Shown: positions 46,645 through 56,604 of the stretch, in pieces
Position numbering within the stretch: the first letter of the stretch is position 1
How the letters are laid out: every line of letters starts with the position of its first letter
DNA from: Heliopora coerulea
Lineage: Eukaryota > Cnidaria > Anthozoa > Scleralcyonacea > Helioporidae
Assembly (NCBI GenBank): GCA_030142905.1
Contig: JASJOG010000143.1
Location: forward strand, 473,001-537,000
Direction of reading: 5' to 3'
Length of the DNA: 64,000 bases
Program-made: the position numbers and the translations under genes
The notes under the pieces: model-generated
What the model was told of the DNA's origin: nothing
Databases searched by the model: none
What the model saw: the letters and a program-made list of their open reading frames with translations, nothing else

Positions 46645-47240
46645 TTTTGAAATTTATTGGTGTACCGTGGCAACATGTGAGGTTTCAAGCCGTAATAAGG
46701 TGTAAACGAGTACTAGCTCTATTTTCCAGTAAAACTTATACTTGGAATTCAGGATATCGTATCAAAATCATATTCTATGTAAACAAATCCAGCAAAGATT
46801 GTTTACGAAAAGTGAAAATTACAGAATAAAGGATTCTGGAACAAAGTATGTTTCCATGGTAACTATAAAAAGTTAACCACTAAAATGGTCACACTGCCCC
46901 TATATTTGTCATCATTCAGGCCATGTACTACAAAATATTCCCACTTTGACTTTTTTCTGGGAAAGCTTGTCTACCTTGTGACGTCATTGTGCTGAGATTT
47001 AAAATGTTTTTCTCGACAACGGCAATTGATGAAGAAATAATTTAAATGGCATTCTTCATTATTCAGAACCCACAAACATGAAGAATATAGAAGGTTGTTT
47101 TGTTCACTTAATGCTTACATGTTACCCTAAAGATGATTTTGAAATAGAGTCCAAACACTGCACATCTTCACAGATATCGAGTGTTAAGTTTTCGTGAGAA
47201 TCTCTCGTGCACTTAAATTGGATAAAACAAGCATACTGTC
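46645..47240. other. No gene seen
   Basis: AT-rich sequence without a recognised domain or repeat. Confidence 0.35.
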
Positions 47241-47244
47241 ACCA

Positions 47245-47321
47245 GTTGACTCGACAACTTAAATGGTAGAGCATCGGTCCGGAAAGCCGAAGATGGGAGT
47301 TCAAATCTCGCTCAAGTCAAC
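47245..47321 (+). repeat. tRNA-derived SINE head, family B
   Basis: Acceptor-like GTTGACTCG...CAAGTCAAC pairing, A box around AAATGGTAGAGC and B box GAGTTCAAATC. The anticodon-like arm is present (TCGGT/GCCGA) but position 33 is not T, so I prefer a SINE over a working tRNA. Confidence 0.6.
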
Positions 47322-47503
47322 TTTTAACAAAGTGACTTTAGCAGTGTACGTCAATTCATGAGATATTAAATCAGACAGCTGACTCCCAATTCGACTCAAC
47401 CTCTTGAAATGGTGGTACAAGCAAAATCATGAAGGAGGAGATACGTTATTCGTTTAACTGAGCAATCGTGAAATTTGACGATTATTAAGGTCGCTAACGG
47501 TTT

Positions 47504-47734
47504 TTGGCTACCCTATTTAATGCTGCATCTGAAAAACTAAGAAATCTCTTAATTAATGACAGATCCCCAACAAGTGTTAATGCGTTAATATATCAGCAAC
47601 TGTTAGCGGAAACTAGCAAAGGGAATGGCATCGTGCAAGGAAAAAAAATTGGTGAGGCCCAGGCTAATATTTATTCTATAACACCAAATGTTTCTAACAC
47701 TTTGACGCCTGAAGACGGTACTTGTCATCTTTAA
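47504..47734 (+). CDS. Short ORF of unknown nature
   Basis: 76 residues (first codon not ATG-certain): NAASEKLRNLLINDRSPTS then LIYQQLLAETSKGNG. Protein-like composition and a clean stop, but no family recognised. Its end runs into the CTCTGGCTAACG repeat. Confidence 0.3.
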   Translation: MATLFNAASEKLRNLLINDRSPTSVNALIYQQLLAETSKGNGIVQGKKIGEAQANIYSITPNVSNTLTPEDGTCHL

Positions 47735-47800
47735 TGATTTTACTCTGGCTAACGCCAGACGATTTTACTTGTCAAAGAAGAAACCCCGTCAGGCTTCATA
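47735..47800 (+). repeat. CTCTGGCTAACG interspersed repeat
   Basis: TTTTACTCTGGCTAACGCCA then GACGATTTTACTTGTCA, the best-kept copy of the family also found at 1885 and 5025-5560. Confidence 0.6.
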
Positions 47801-47804
47801 GGGC

Positions 47805-48450
47805 TCAGCAGATCTAAATATAATTTAAAATGATCAAACGAGAAAAGAAATTGCTGACTACAAACCTATCAAGGTAAAGACAAGACCTTCTAAAATAAAT
47901 TAAGCTTTTCATAATTCTAGAACGCCAATAATATAACTGAACCATATTATCATCAAAACACCTATCTAACATTCACAAATACTGCACAGGCAACGTTGCA
48001 ACGCTCACTTCTAAACCTATATTTCGTGCACATGTAATATCACCAAAATTTACTAAATATTCCTAATTAAACTGAATTTGTCCAATCTTGTTTGAATATC
48101 CATCCGCCATTTTGATTTTAATCATAGAAGGTTGAAACTACTTTGCAAAATTGTTTGATTAAGGAAAGTTAGTGTGTGGGTTAATGGCAAATATTTTTGT
48201 AGAAAGTAGGAATTCTATTTTAAATTGGTTAGATGAAATAATTTTAAACATGTCCTAAATTTTCATCCTCAAAGTTTATGGACAGCTCAGCCTTCAGGGC
48301 GCTGAACATCATACTGAAGGTGGCGAGTTAGATTGCCCGATGAAGTCAAATTTGTAAAGTTGCTAGGTGATTTTTATACTGCGATTGATGCGCCGGAAAA
48401 TACGTGAACTTATTTTGCCATAACTGAAGGTTGATTTAAATAGATAAAAA
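47805..48450. other. Probable intron, nothing recognised
   Basis: Downstream of the death-domain exon on its strand; I find no next exon. Confidence 0.35.
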
Positions 48451-48454
48451 TTAC

Positions 48455-48736
48455 CCTCTGCTTCCAATGTTCCAACGAGGTCGTCTCTTCCCATCTTTTT
48501 AAGGAACACTATCAGTTCGTTGACGTCATTCTCAGATCTGGTTCCCCAGTCGGACAGGAGAGCATCGGAAGGATCTTTCTCTAATTGAAATATCTTTAAT
48601 TGGCCAACGGTGTATCCAATGTGTCCCGCTAATGCTTTGTAATCTTTACCCGGAATTGACTTGTTCAATTCTGTACAGACTTCGTTGTATACCAATTGAT
48701 TAAGGTCACGAATTGGAAACCTTTCTTTGTTGCTCC
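48455..48736 (-). CDS. Death-domain exon
   Basis: 282 bp between a CGACAG acceptor and a GTAATT donor. The 93-residue frame is one death-fold domain: DLNQLVYNEVCTELN (helix 1), KDYKALAGHIGYT (helix 2-3, with the usual W/L-A-x-x-hydrophobic pattern), VGQLKIFQLEKDPSDALLSDWG (helices 3-5) and NELIVFLKKMGRDDLVGTL (helix 6). Such domains link receptors or MyD88/IRAK-like adaptors to signalling partners by homotypic contacts. The partner exons are not seen. It is on the same strand as the PIM-like kinase but 41 kb away, so I do not join them. Confidence 0.75.
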
Positions 48737-49197
48737 CTGTCGTAATAATGGGAATGATAACAATATGATTAAATGTACCATTAGTTATACAACAGGTCAA
48801 TGGTAACTGGTTTTTAAACAACCGCACCGTATCACAGCCTTAATGATTTAGGAGTTGTAGTGCAAGACAATTATCAAATGTAATTGCTGACAGAATTAGA
48901 ATTGCAGTTGTTCGAATTTAAAATTCTGGCGAAAAAAAAATTGTAAACTGAACAAGTTATCAAACGTCCGGCACTTATCAAGAATCAGTAAACCTCTGAT
49001 GATTAATGAACCCATTTCAAGCGATATCTGACACTTTCTTATAATACTGGACTTCCTCTAAAAATTAATTGTTACTTCGCAGGTAATCACTTGTAATAAA
49101 GATCCGCGTTCCACTCTTCATCAGTGCTCCACTAAAAGTCGTTTGTAGGCTAGAGCAACACGCATGTGAGTTACCCGCCCTAACCCAACGTTAACAG

Positions 49198-49374
49198 ATG
49201 GTTGGAAGAAGATGAACTCATCACCATGGAGAATTCCTTATTATCCTACCAACAATTTAAGTTAGCTCTTCATGGTATAGTTGAGGTAGAAATAACAGCT
49301 AAAGAAATCATCATCTTCTACGGTCAAAAGCAAGACATCCGTAGGGAGTTGGGTATACTTCCAAGATTTCTTAG
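49198..49374 (+). CDS. Candidate coding exon, unknown family
   Basis: Acceptor GTTAACAG, donor AG/GTATAT, one open frame (WLEEDELITMENSLLSYQQF ... EIIIFYGQKQDIRREL). Protein-like, but no family recognised and no partner exon placed. Confidence 0.35.
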
Positions 49375-49523
49375 GTATATCAGGATGTTTCAGTTTTGGA
49401 ATTGCAACATTTACAGGAAGAGGATCATTAAAACAGTTTGTCTTTTCAATTGCTTATGTAATGTTATAGAAAAGTATTCCCGGAAAATTTCTTTGAATCG
49501 TTGAACTGGTATGACGAACATAT

Positions 49524-49535
49524 ATATATATTTTA

Positions 49536-49579
<44 letters not shown>
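49524..49579. repeat. (TA)n microsatellite
   Basis: TA dinucleotide run at the left border of a PLE terminal fragment. Confidence 0.95.
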
Positions 49580-49582
<3 letters not shown>

Positions 49583-49662
49583 GCTGTTGGGTTTCTGAAA
49601 AGGAGAGTGCTCAATACAAAGGTGTAGAGCTTTAATGGTCTATTTAGTTAATGTCTAAGCTT

Positions 49663-49722
49663 TGAGCAACTGCCGTTACACGGCGTTTTACCCTTACGCG
49701 ATCATCAGACGACGCTTAGGAC
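49663..49722 (-). ncRNA. Decayed hammerhead, left arm
   Basis: On the minus strand GTCTGATGATCGCGTAAG is kept but the GAAAC box reads TAAAAC, so the catalytic core is broken. Complementary to the better copy at 49731-49776. Confidence 0.55.
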
Positions 49723-49730
49723 GATCATCA

Positions 49731-49776
49731 GAGTCGTCTGATGATCGCGTAAGCGTGAAACACCGTGTAACGGCAG
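49731..49776 (+). ncRNA. Hammerhead ribozyme core, right arm
   Basis: CTGATGA at 49738-49744, stem II CGC (49746-49748) with GCG (49753-49755) and a GTAA loop, GAAA at 49757-49760, a tiny stem III CAC/GTG (49761-49767), cleavage triplet GTA (49767-49769) and stem I GTCGT (49733-49737) with ACGGC (49770-49774, one wobble). The usual G-C next to the core in stem II is T/T here. The minute stem III suggests it would work, if at all, as a dimer. Confidence 0.65.
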
Positions 49777-49804
49777 TTGCTCAAAGCTTAGACATTAACC
49801 AAAT

Positions 49805-49842
<38 letters not shown>

Positions 49843-49854
49843 TTGACTAATACT

Positions 49855-50470
49855 TGAAAGAAATATCGAGTTCCCATATATCTCGACTTTTTAAGACCCA
49901 ACTGGGACCTGTTACGAAAATGCAACTTTTGGTGTTCCGGCTGGGAATCGAACCCGCGACCCCGCGAATCTAGTGCGATACTCTGGCAACTGAGCTACGG
50001 AGGCCGTTGCTAAGAGCATGGCCACACAGAGCATGGCCGTTGCCAAGAACATGGCCACAAAGTTGCATTTTAACAACAAGTCCCAATCGGGTCTTAAAAT
50101 GTCGAGGTATAGGGGCACTCGATATTTCCTTCAAGTATTTGTCAACTTCTAATAAAGCATTTGAAGGAAAGGTGCTAATATGTTTCTGAATATTCTCTTC
50201 ACTGAACCTGTGTGCCCTCCTCATAAATAATGAACTCGTGGCCATGCTCTTGGCAACGGCCTCCGTATCTCAGTTGGCAGAGCATTGCACTAGATTGGCG
50301 GGGTCGCTGGATCGATTCCCAGCCGGAAGGCCAAAAGTTGCATTTTTGCAACAGGTCCCAGTTGGGTCTTAAAAAACCGAGGCATATGGGCACTGGATAT
50401 CTCCTTCAAGTATTTGTCAACTTACAACAAAGCATTCGAAGGAAAGGTGCTAATATGTTTATATATATAA
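49855..50470. repeat. SINE family C, one minus and one plus copy
   Basis: tRNA-like heads at 49934-50005 (minus) and 50258-50332 (plus): CCTCCGTAGCTCAGTTG (A box), GGTTCGATTCCC (B box) and GCCGG acceptor-like ends. Both are followed by a body with AAGTTGCATTTT, GGGTCTTAAAA, TTCCTTCAAGTATTTGTCAA and AGGAAAGGTGCTAATATGTT; a third body copy without head lies at 50040-50190. Head-to-head arrangement. Confidence 0.7.
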
Positions 50471-50477
50471 ATATATG

Positions 50478-50494
<17 letters not shown>

Positions 50495-50519
<25 letters not shown>
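50495..50519. repeat. (TA)n microsatellite
   Basis: TA run between SINE family C and the next PLE fragment. Confidence 0.9.
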
Positions 50520-50522
<3 letters not shown>

Positions 50523-50599
50523 AAAAGTTTGTTCTCAAGCTTTATCTCAGAAAATTTCTGAGTTCCCCCAGCATATGTTTATATATATACATATATATA

Positions 50600-50795
50600 A
50601 ACATGGGTAATTTCCCGGTAAGCAGAGTGCTCAATGCAAAGCTGCAGAGCTTTATAGTAATAATTTATTGTTGCTTATCTAATATGTTTACAGCTTGTCG
50701 TTACACCGTGTTTCATGCTTTCGCAATCATGAAAAGCTGTAAACATATTAGATAAGCAACAATAAATTATTACTATATATATATATATATATGTA
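50600..50795. mobile_element. PLE terminal fragment with foldback
   Basis: Motif GAGTGCTCAATGC...GCAGAGC at 50625, then inverted arms (GTAATAATTTATTGTTGCTT at 50648 against its complement near 50755) enclosing a degenerate hammerhead, then a TA tract. A further minus-sense motif copy (GGTATTGAGCACTCTACC) lies at 50837-50854. Confidence 0.6.
50692..50741 (-). ncRNA. Degenerate hammerhead
   Basis: The minus strand has TGC-GAAA-GCA as stem II, then TGAAACACGGTGTAACGAC, parallel to the copy at 49738. The CTGATGA box is reduced to TCATGA, so the core is lost. Confidence 0.55.
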
Positions 50796-50889
50796 CAAAT
50801 GTTGACTGAAAATATCGCTACTTAAAGTTTCACGCTGGTATTGAGCACTCTACCTCGTCAATTTGGAATTAACCATATTCACATATATA

Positions 50890-51110
50890 CAGGGTGAGCC
50901 AAAAGTGGGTAGACAGTAAATAATAGCGTTTATTTTGAGTAAATGATAATGTTTATTTTGAGATTATATAAACAAGTATAGAAAAGAAAAAAGAATAAAT
51001 TTTATTTTATAATTTAAATTTAACATAATTTACATAAATCTAGCTGTAATATACAGTATAATATAACACAGACCCTATTCAACCTACTGTCCACCTACTT
51101 TTGGCTCACC

Positions 51111-51113
<3 letters not shown>
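50890..51113. mobile_element. Mariner-type MITE, 224 bp
   Basis: Terminal inverted repeats CAGGGTGAGCCAAAAGTGGG at the left and the complement CACCTACTTTTGGCTCACCC plus TG at the right, about 28 bp with a mismatch, bordered on both sides by TA. No coding capacity; AT-rich interior. Confidence 0.85.

Positions 51114-51186
<73 letters not shown>
51114..51186. repeat. (TA)n then (CA)n microsatellite
   Basis: TA run followed by a CA run of about 18 units next to the MITE. Confidence 0.95.
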
Positions 51187-51188
<2 letters not shown>

Positions 51189-51411
51189 GTCAGCCAGGAA
51201 ACGAACAAGTAACCTTTTAATGGCCAGAAAGACACACCAGCCATTGAACTCAGAGGGAGACACAACATTACAAATTTGTGCTTGTTGGATTGATGGACGT
51301 TTGTGCTACGAGAGCAGCTGCCTGAATGAGACAGTAATGGCCGATTCCCTCTTATTATCTGCTGAGTACAACTACCAGAAGGCTTTTCAAAATCTTCTTA
51401 GTTATGCTAAT
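51187..51411 (+). CDS. Candidate coding exon, unknown family
   Basis: Open frame from the CA repeat border to a GTAAGC donor at 51412. It contains LQICACWIDGRLCYESSCL, with four cysteines, and a helical end (AEYNYQKAFQNLLSYAN). If an acceptor CAG at 51191-51193 is used it starts at 51194; otherwise the ATG at 51187. No family recognised. Confidence 0.35.
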
Positions 51412-51449
51412 GTAAGCAACTGTCTTCCCATTTCCTGTCTGTGTTAAAT

Positions 51450-53630
51450 ATTTGCATGAAAAAGAAAACGTGGTAAGTTGTTCTGCTACTTGTATTCAGC
51501 TGACGTAATAAGGGGAACCGGTCATTGTGAATCAACGTTATGAATGTTGTACATCACAGTTATCCATGTGTAAACCTCCAAGCTTGCACTTGCATGTCAC
51601 TGTACAACATTCCTAACGTCGAAAGCAATATCACTGTGTCGGGACAATTTCGTATCGGAAACCTTAGACTGAGAAAATTACCTGTAGTTTTCGTTCATTT
51701 GCCTTAAAAGCAGTTTAGAAATTTTCATGTCAAGACTTGTCAATGCACTCGAAAAGTGTACTGACTATTGTTGAAGTCATTGTTGTATTATAATATTGAT
51801 ATTTAAGATATCAAGGCCTAAAGTTCTTTAATTCACTTGCTGATGAAATTACTAACTTTGCCTCGTTAAAATTATTTACAGCTAAACTAAAGGTATTATT
51901 AACTAAATGAATATCTTTGTACTTCATTATTAATGTTTTTGTGTCCGCTGACCTTTCTATAGAAGGTCAAACGGCACTATCCAAGCGTCTTGGTTTGGGT
52001 GGCTGGCCAGGTTTGTGGCAATCACGTGATAACCAAATTAGTTACGGGTACGAGAAAAGAAGTTACTGAACGTGAAGGAAAGGTCGCGAATTTCGAGTGG
52101 AACACGTGGTCGTACGTTTGTAGTCAGAGAGAGAACGTTTTGTGTTAGGCCTAGTTCAGACGTCGAAGTTCCGTCGCATTTAATTCGTCACATTCGTTTG
52201 CTACAAAAACTCGACAGAGGTGACAAGTTTTAGTTCAGACGTTGAATTTAATGTGTCGCATTTAATTCGAAGCTTGAAATATGACACCAAACAGCGCTGT
52301 TGTTGATTACCTCACCAAGCGGAAAGACGTCATTCAGACTAAAGTTTTCAAAATAAGAAGAGAAACGTGGCTTTGATGACTTCAAATATTGAGCTATTAA
52401 GACGTTTGTGGAGTCGTTTAATTCGTCATCATCGTCATCATTTAATTACTTAAACCTATACCATACCAAAAGAATTATTTTTATTCAGTTCAGTGTGATT
52501 CACTTTGGCACCTGTATTTCTTAATATTATTTATGTCATCAACAACTCAGTAAGTGGACACATGCACACACTGTGTGCCTATTTTTTATATTGTAATTTC
52601 ATTTCATTCCATTGGAGGAAGTCTAAATCCGTTTTATAGGCTTTATATGGTTTTTTTTAGACTTCCTCACCAAATGTCTGTATAAATATTGATATTTATT
52701 GTCTTTTGTAATATTTTGTGGTAAACTTAACAAACTCAAACTTAATAAGCTCAAGCTCAATCCGTTATGTTACGGGTAGGCATACGGCATTAGCAGGTTA
52801 TAATCTGACATGTCTAATAAAAAACTATGTTTACCTGAACTTTCATTTGCAATCGTTTCTTTAATTAATGCTTTGACTACCTCTGTATAAGATAACAAAA
52901 GAGAATCTAAGAAAGACTTCTCAAACATTTATAATTAGTCTTAATAATTGTGTTTTCTAGTTTGAGCACTAAAATTGTTAACCTACTTGCTCTTCAACAA
53001 TAGCATGTTGAAAATCTCCTTAATAAAAATGTTCAATTTGCCCATAGTCAGTTACTTGCGTTTCACTTTGGGATCATTAGGTGTTCTAAATAAATTTTAT
53101 AACCAATAAGTTAAAATGAAATATACGAAATAGAAGTTCATGGATCGAGCGAATAAGTCCCCTGAAACCGAAGAGAAGCCAACCGTGCGAAGCTGCACTG
53201 TGCGTAACGGCTGTCTCAGAGACAGCTTGATGGAAATTTCAGTAAGTGAAATAACCAAAACAAACCCAAAGCTTCGACACCTAAATTTAGTGCCATCATC
53301 AGGGCTGAGTGGGTCCGTAGATCGACAAGAACTTCATTTATATTGCCATTTCGATGTTTACCTCACTCAAGGTTGATTGAGGGTCCGCATATTTGAAAGA
53401 ATAGATGCACCTCTGTAGTTACGTCCTTAATTCTATTTAAGTGCCACGACTTCAAGCAAACTGTCGGTAAACAGCGAGAGTTACATGTAGACACGTGACA
53501 CGCTTATTCTTTGACAATCTTAATTCAGAACACCTGATTATCTTGAAGTAAAGCCGGGGTGGCGAAAACTTTCATATTTCTCATCCATAGAACATTCAGT
53601 TGCAACTCAGGTTGAGTTTTCAGAACTATA
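51450..53630. other. No gene seen
   Basis: Mostly AT-rich. A small hairpin (GAGGAAGTCTAAA / TTTAGACTTCCTC) lies at 52615-52672. A plus-strand frame at 53140-53376 has no recognisable domain. Confidence 0.4.
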
Positions 53631-53634
53631 CCGT

Positions 53635-54040
53635 AAAATCCTGGTTGTAAACCCTAGGCTTATACAATTTCGTAAGGGGTTTTGGGTAGGCTTATATCCG
53701 GCGGGGCTTATTTTCGGGGGGGGCTTATAAGTGGAATAACTGTTGGACACTGAAAACTACTGTCAAACATTGAATGGTTTCTTTAACGGTATTTGACGAG
53801 ATAATAAAAAAAATCATTGTTCCGTATTCTACTTGTTCTGTGAAAATGATTTTATAAAGGCAACTATGATTAAGGCAACAAGGTAAAGAAGGGGTGGGGG
53901 CTTCTTAGCAGGGGTACTTGTAAAGGAATAATTTTTTTTTTAAAGTTTACATAATCATGGGCCTATGAGCGGGGGTGCTTATAACCGGAATAAATTTTTT
54001 GTTTACAAATAGATGGGCCTATAATCGGGTGGGCTTATAA
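53635..54040. mobile_element. DNA-transposon remnant with GGCTTATAA repetition
   Basis: Opens with TACCGTAAAATCCTGGTTGT, like the terminus of several Tc1-mariner/pogo-type elements, then repeats of GGGCTTATAA(G/C)CGGG at about 53690, 53720, 53965 and 54025. The right end is cut by the PLE fragment at 54043. Confidence 0.45.
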
Positions 54041-54042
54041 TT

Positions 54043-54312
54043 GTGGGCCAAACGGTCCGCCACTTACATACACGAGCCTCTGATCATCTAGGAGTCTCTG
54101 CCCTGACAGGTAAAAAGCTTCTTAACCCATCACCTTCCAGCATTTTAACTCATCTCACTGAGACTGGCCACACTGCATCACTGAACGACTTCAAAATCCT
54201 ATCCTCCTGTTCTTCTGCCTCTGAACTTTTGGTAAGAGAAAGTCTTATTACTTCTAAACTTAAACCTTCCTTGAATGCCAATCTAAGCTCTGTCCCTCTC
54301 TCTCTCTTTTAA
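54043..54312 (+). pseudogene. GIY-YIG domain tail of a second Penelope-like element
   Basis: GQTVRHLHTRASDHLGVSAL is the region after the YIG motif with its catalytic arginine; then ILTHLTETGHTASLNDFKIL (histidine/glutamate region) and ELLVRESLITSKLKPSLN, ending in PLSLF-stop. This text is the C terminus of a different PLE subfamily from the one at 2671. The YIG itself is lost at the left break. Confidence 0.7.
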
Positions 54313-54470
54313 CAGCTCTATCCTTTTCCGTTTCCCATACATCTTGTAATATAACACCTACTTTATACCTCTAACCTTGTAAATACAATACCGTTTAATT
54401 TATTCATACTCTGATGATGTTGCGAGACGCAACGAAACGTTAGTCCTGTTAATAAACTTATTTCTTTTAC
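54313..54470 (+). mobile_element. 3' UTR of the second PLE with hammerhead-like core
   Basis: Follows the stop codon directly. CTGATGA at 54411-54417, a 6-bp stem GTTGCG/CGCAAC with an AGA loop, GAAAC and then GTTAGTC to 54444. The order is that of a hammerhead, but stem III has collapsed to almost nothing and stem I pairing is weak, so self-cleavage is doubtful. Confidence 0.55.
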
Positions 54471-54474
54471 AAAT

Positions 54475-56155
54475 CATGGCCTTATTGCGTGTACTTTGCT
54501 GGGCATTAATATTTGTTCTGAAATTGAATATGGGACAGAGATATGGAGTAGTTGCAAAACTTCGAGCAGATATTCCTCACTTGATTGATTTCCACTGTAT
54601 GGCACACAGACTTGAACTGGCCTTGCTGGAAATACAGAAAGTCTGCCCCATGGTGAAGATGTATCTGGCTGTCTCCATCTTGTGTGTAAGACATATCATT
54701 ACAGCCCCAAAAGCAAGCGGGAGTTATACACTATTGGAATGGAGCTGGATGCGAGAATTTACAGCCCAGCACCAGTGAAAGGAACCAGATGTGTTCCCCA
54801 TATTGACAGAGAACTACAAGTCTTCCTTCTAGGGAAGAAAAGTGGAGATCTACAATCAGGAGCAAAATGTATTGAGACGATCGATCTTACGGAAGGTGAA
54901 CTATGTTATTAAGTCCAGAATGCTTTTCCTGATATTCCCTCCCTCCCGCTCCCTAGCAATGTTGATCAAGCGGATAAATTTGGTATGTCCGGCATTCAAC
55001 CCTAACAAGAGATCAACATTGATATAATGGGGAGGGGAAGTGAGGGAGAAAGGTGGCCTTTTAGGATCATTTTCATGTCTGAAAGAAAATTAATACTAGG
55101 GAGTTCATAAATGTCTCAACCATTTTGCATCCGATTGTAGCCACAGATTATGGCCACTATGCAGCAGTTTGCATGCATATGGAAAGCCTTGCTACAAGCA
55201 GAAAGAATACTGATATCAAAAACAGAGCTGCCAAGCTACACAAGCTTATGATCACCAGGAACTTTGTTGAGTTTGCCTATTTCATGATCGATCGTTTTGG
55301 AGAAGTTGTATCACTGAGTTTAAAACTTCAGACAAAGGCACTAATCCTTCCTACTGCCATTTCATCCATTGACACACGCATTAATACTATTAAGAGCATG
55401 AAAGAGCAACCTATTGCCAGTAGGGGTTTGAAGCAGTTTCAACTCTGTGTTGAGGAGTAGAATGACACAACTAACTCTTATGATCCAGGGTATTGAGTTG
55501 AAGGGTGGCTCTGCAGCTGGACGATTTGGCGGCAATGTTACACTCAAACAGGGAATTGTAAAAACCATTTATGTGACAGTTAAGGAACTAAGAGAGAGAT
55601 TTGATAACCTTCTTGGCAAACATGAAGATGAACAGGCAAAACAGGCAGTGAGCTGCTTCAAGATCTTTCATCATGACAGATGGCCTCGTTCTACCAGAGC
55701 TACTAGAGTTTGGCATCCAAGAAGTTGACGCGCTATGCCAATGGTTTCAGGCTCCTTTAGAGGAGGGCTGGATGTAACACTGAAGCCGTTCCAGCTGAAT
55801 GGAGACAGTTGAAAGTCCTTGTATCTAACTCTTTTCACGACAAGAACTGTGCAGAACTCTGGCAGATCATGTTGACTAAAGAGCCCTACAAGTCAGACTT
55901 TGCTAATGTGCTGCTCCTGGTAGAACTTATGCTGGTGTTGCCAACAAGCTCTGCAGAGTGTAAACGAGCCTTCTCAGCTCAGAAGAGAATCAAATCCGAT
56001 ACAAGAAACAGCTTAACAGTGGAGAGGCTATTCGACCTGATACTCATCAATGTAGAAGGACCTGAACTTGAAGACTTCATTGCTGATGAGAGTATTGGTA
56101 GGTGGATGTCCAGCGAGAAGAGAAAGCATTCAGAAGGTCCAGGCCAAAGATAATG
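54475..56155 (+). pseudogene. Third hAT relic
   Basis: Begins in mid-protein (VVAKLRADIPHLIDFHCMAHR, LELALLEIQK: the conserved C-x2-H region of the transposase core). It continues through shifted frames with TYHYSPKSKRELYTIGMELD, then 55125-55460, and ends with the hAT dimerisation domain at 55809-56153 (LMLVLPTSSAECKRAFSAQ, TVERLFDLILINVEGPELED). About 190 bp near 54912-55107 looks foreign to the frame. At least four frame changes. It starts directly at the end of the PLE 3' UTR. Confidence 0.8.
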
Positions 56156-56159
56156 GTCT

Positions 56160-56600
56160 GAGGATATTGGGACAGTATAGTCATGTCATAAATATGATAT
56201 TTGCTCTTAACAGTCAGAACAGTCTGATAATATTGTCACTGTGGGAACAGTGCTAGTACTTACTGTACCTGTGGATATTTAGAATAGGGCTGGTGTATTT
56301 TTTGAATAGATATTATAAACAGTAGGAAACTGAAAAAAGTTGTTTCTGAAGTAAATAAAAAGCATTTTTGCTGTCAGACGTTTACAGTATTATAATATTT
56401 TGCATGTTGAATGGGTAATGTATTGTAGCAAAAAAATCTACTAAATATGTGGTGACTAACCTAGGTATGACTGGCTAGTAACTTTTTTCTCTCAATAACA
56501 AAAAAATACTAAACTTTTTAAGCTGCGTAGAGCCCTGATATGTTTACAACGCTTAATTTGCCTTAAGTTAGAATTTTGCGTGCAGATGCGATGTTCTTTT
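56160..56600. other. 3' flank of the ROCO gene, nothing recognised
   Basis: AT-rich sequence between the hAT relic and the stop codon of the minus-strand ROCO gene; it should hold the ROCO 3' UTR. Confidence 0.4.
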
Positions 56601-56604
56601 TATT

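Larger units (their letters stand above)
49595..49842 (+). mobile_element. PLE terminal fragment: two inverted hammerhead-bearing arms
   Basis: Motif GAGTGCTCAATAC...GTAGAGC at 49605, then AGTCTAT-type sequence leading to an inverted pair: 49655-49715 against 49735-49805 (GAGCAACTGCCGTTACACGG / CCGTGTAACGGCAGTTGCTC), each arm holding a hammerhead core. The right end runs into TA repeats. It is the same design as 6720-7137. Confidence 0.65.

Noticed and set aside
1659..48736. Joining the death-domain exon with the PIM-like kinase as one IRAK-like gene
   Set aside because: They are 41 kb apart with several unrelated genes between, including plus-strand ones; no phase or junction evidence.
49655..49805. 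CRISPR-like or terminator-like palindromes
   Set aside because: The palindromes are explained by inverted hammerhead-bearing PLE arms in a eukaryotic setting.
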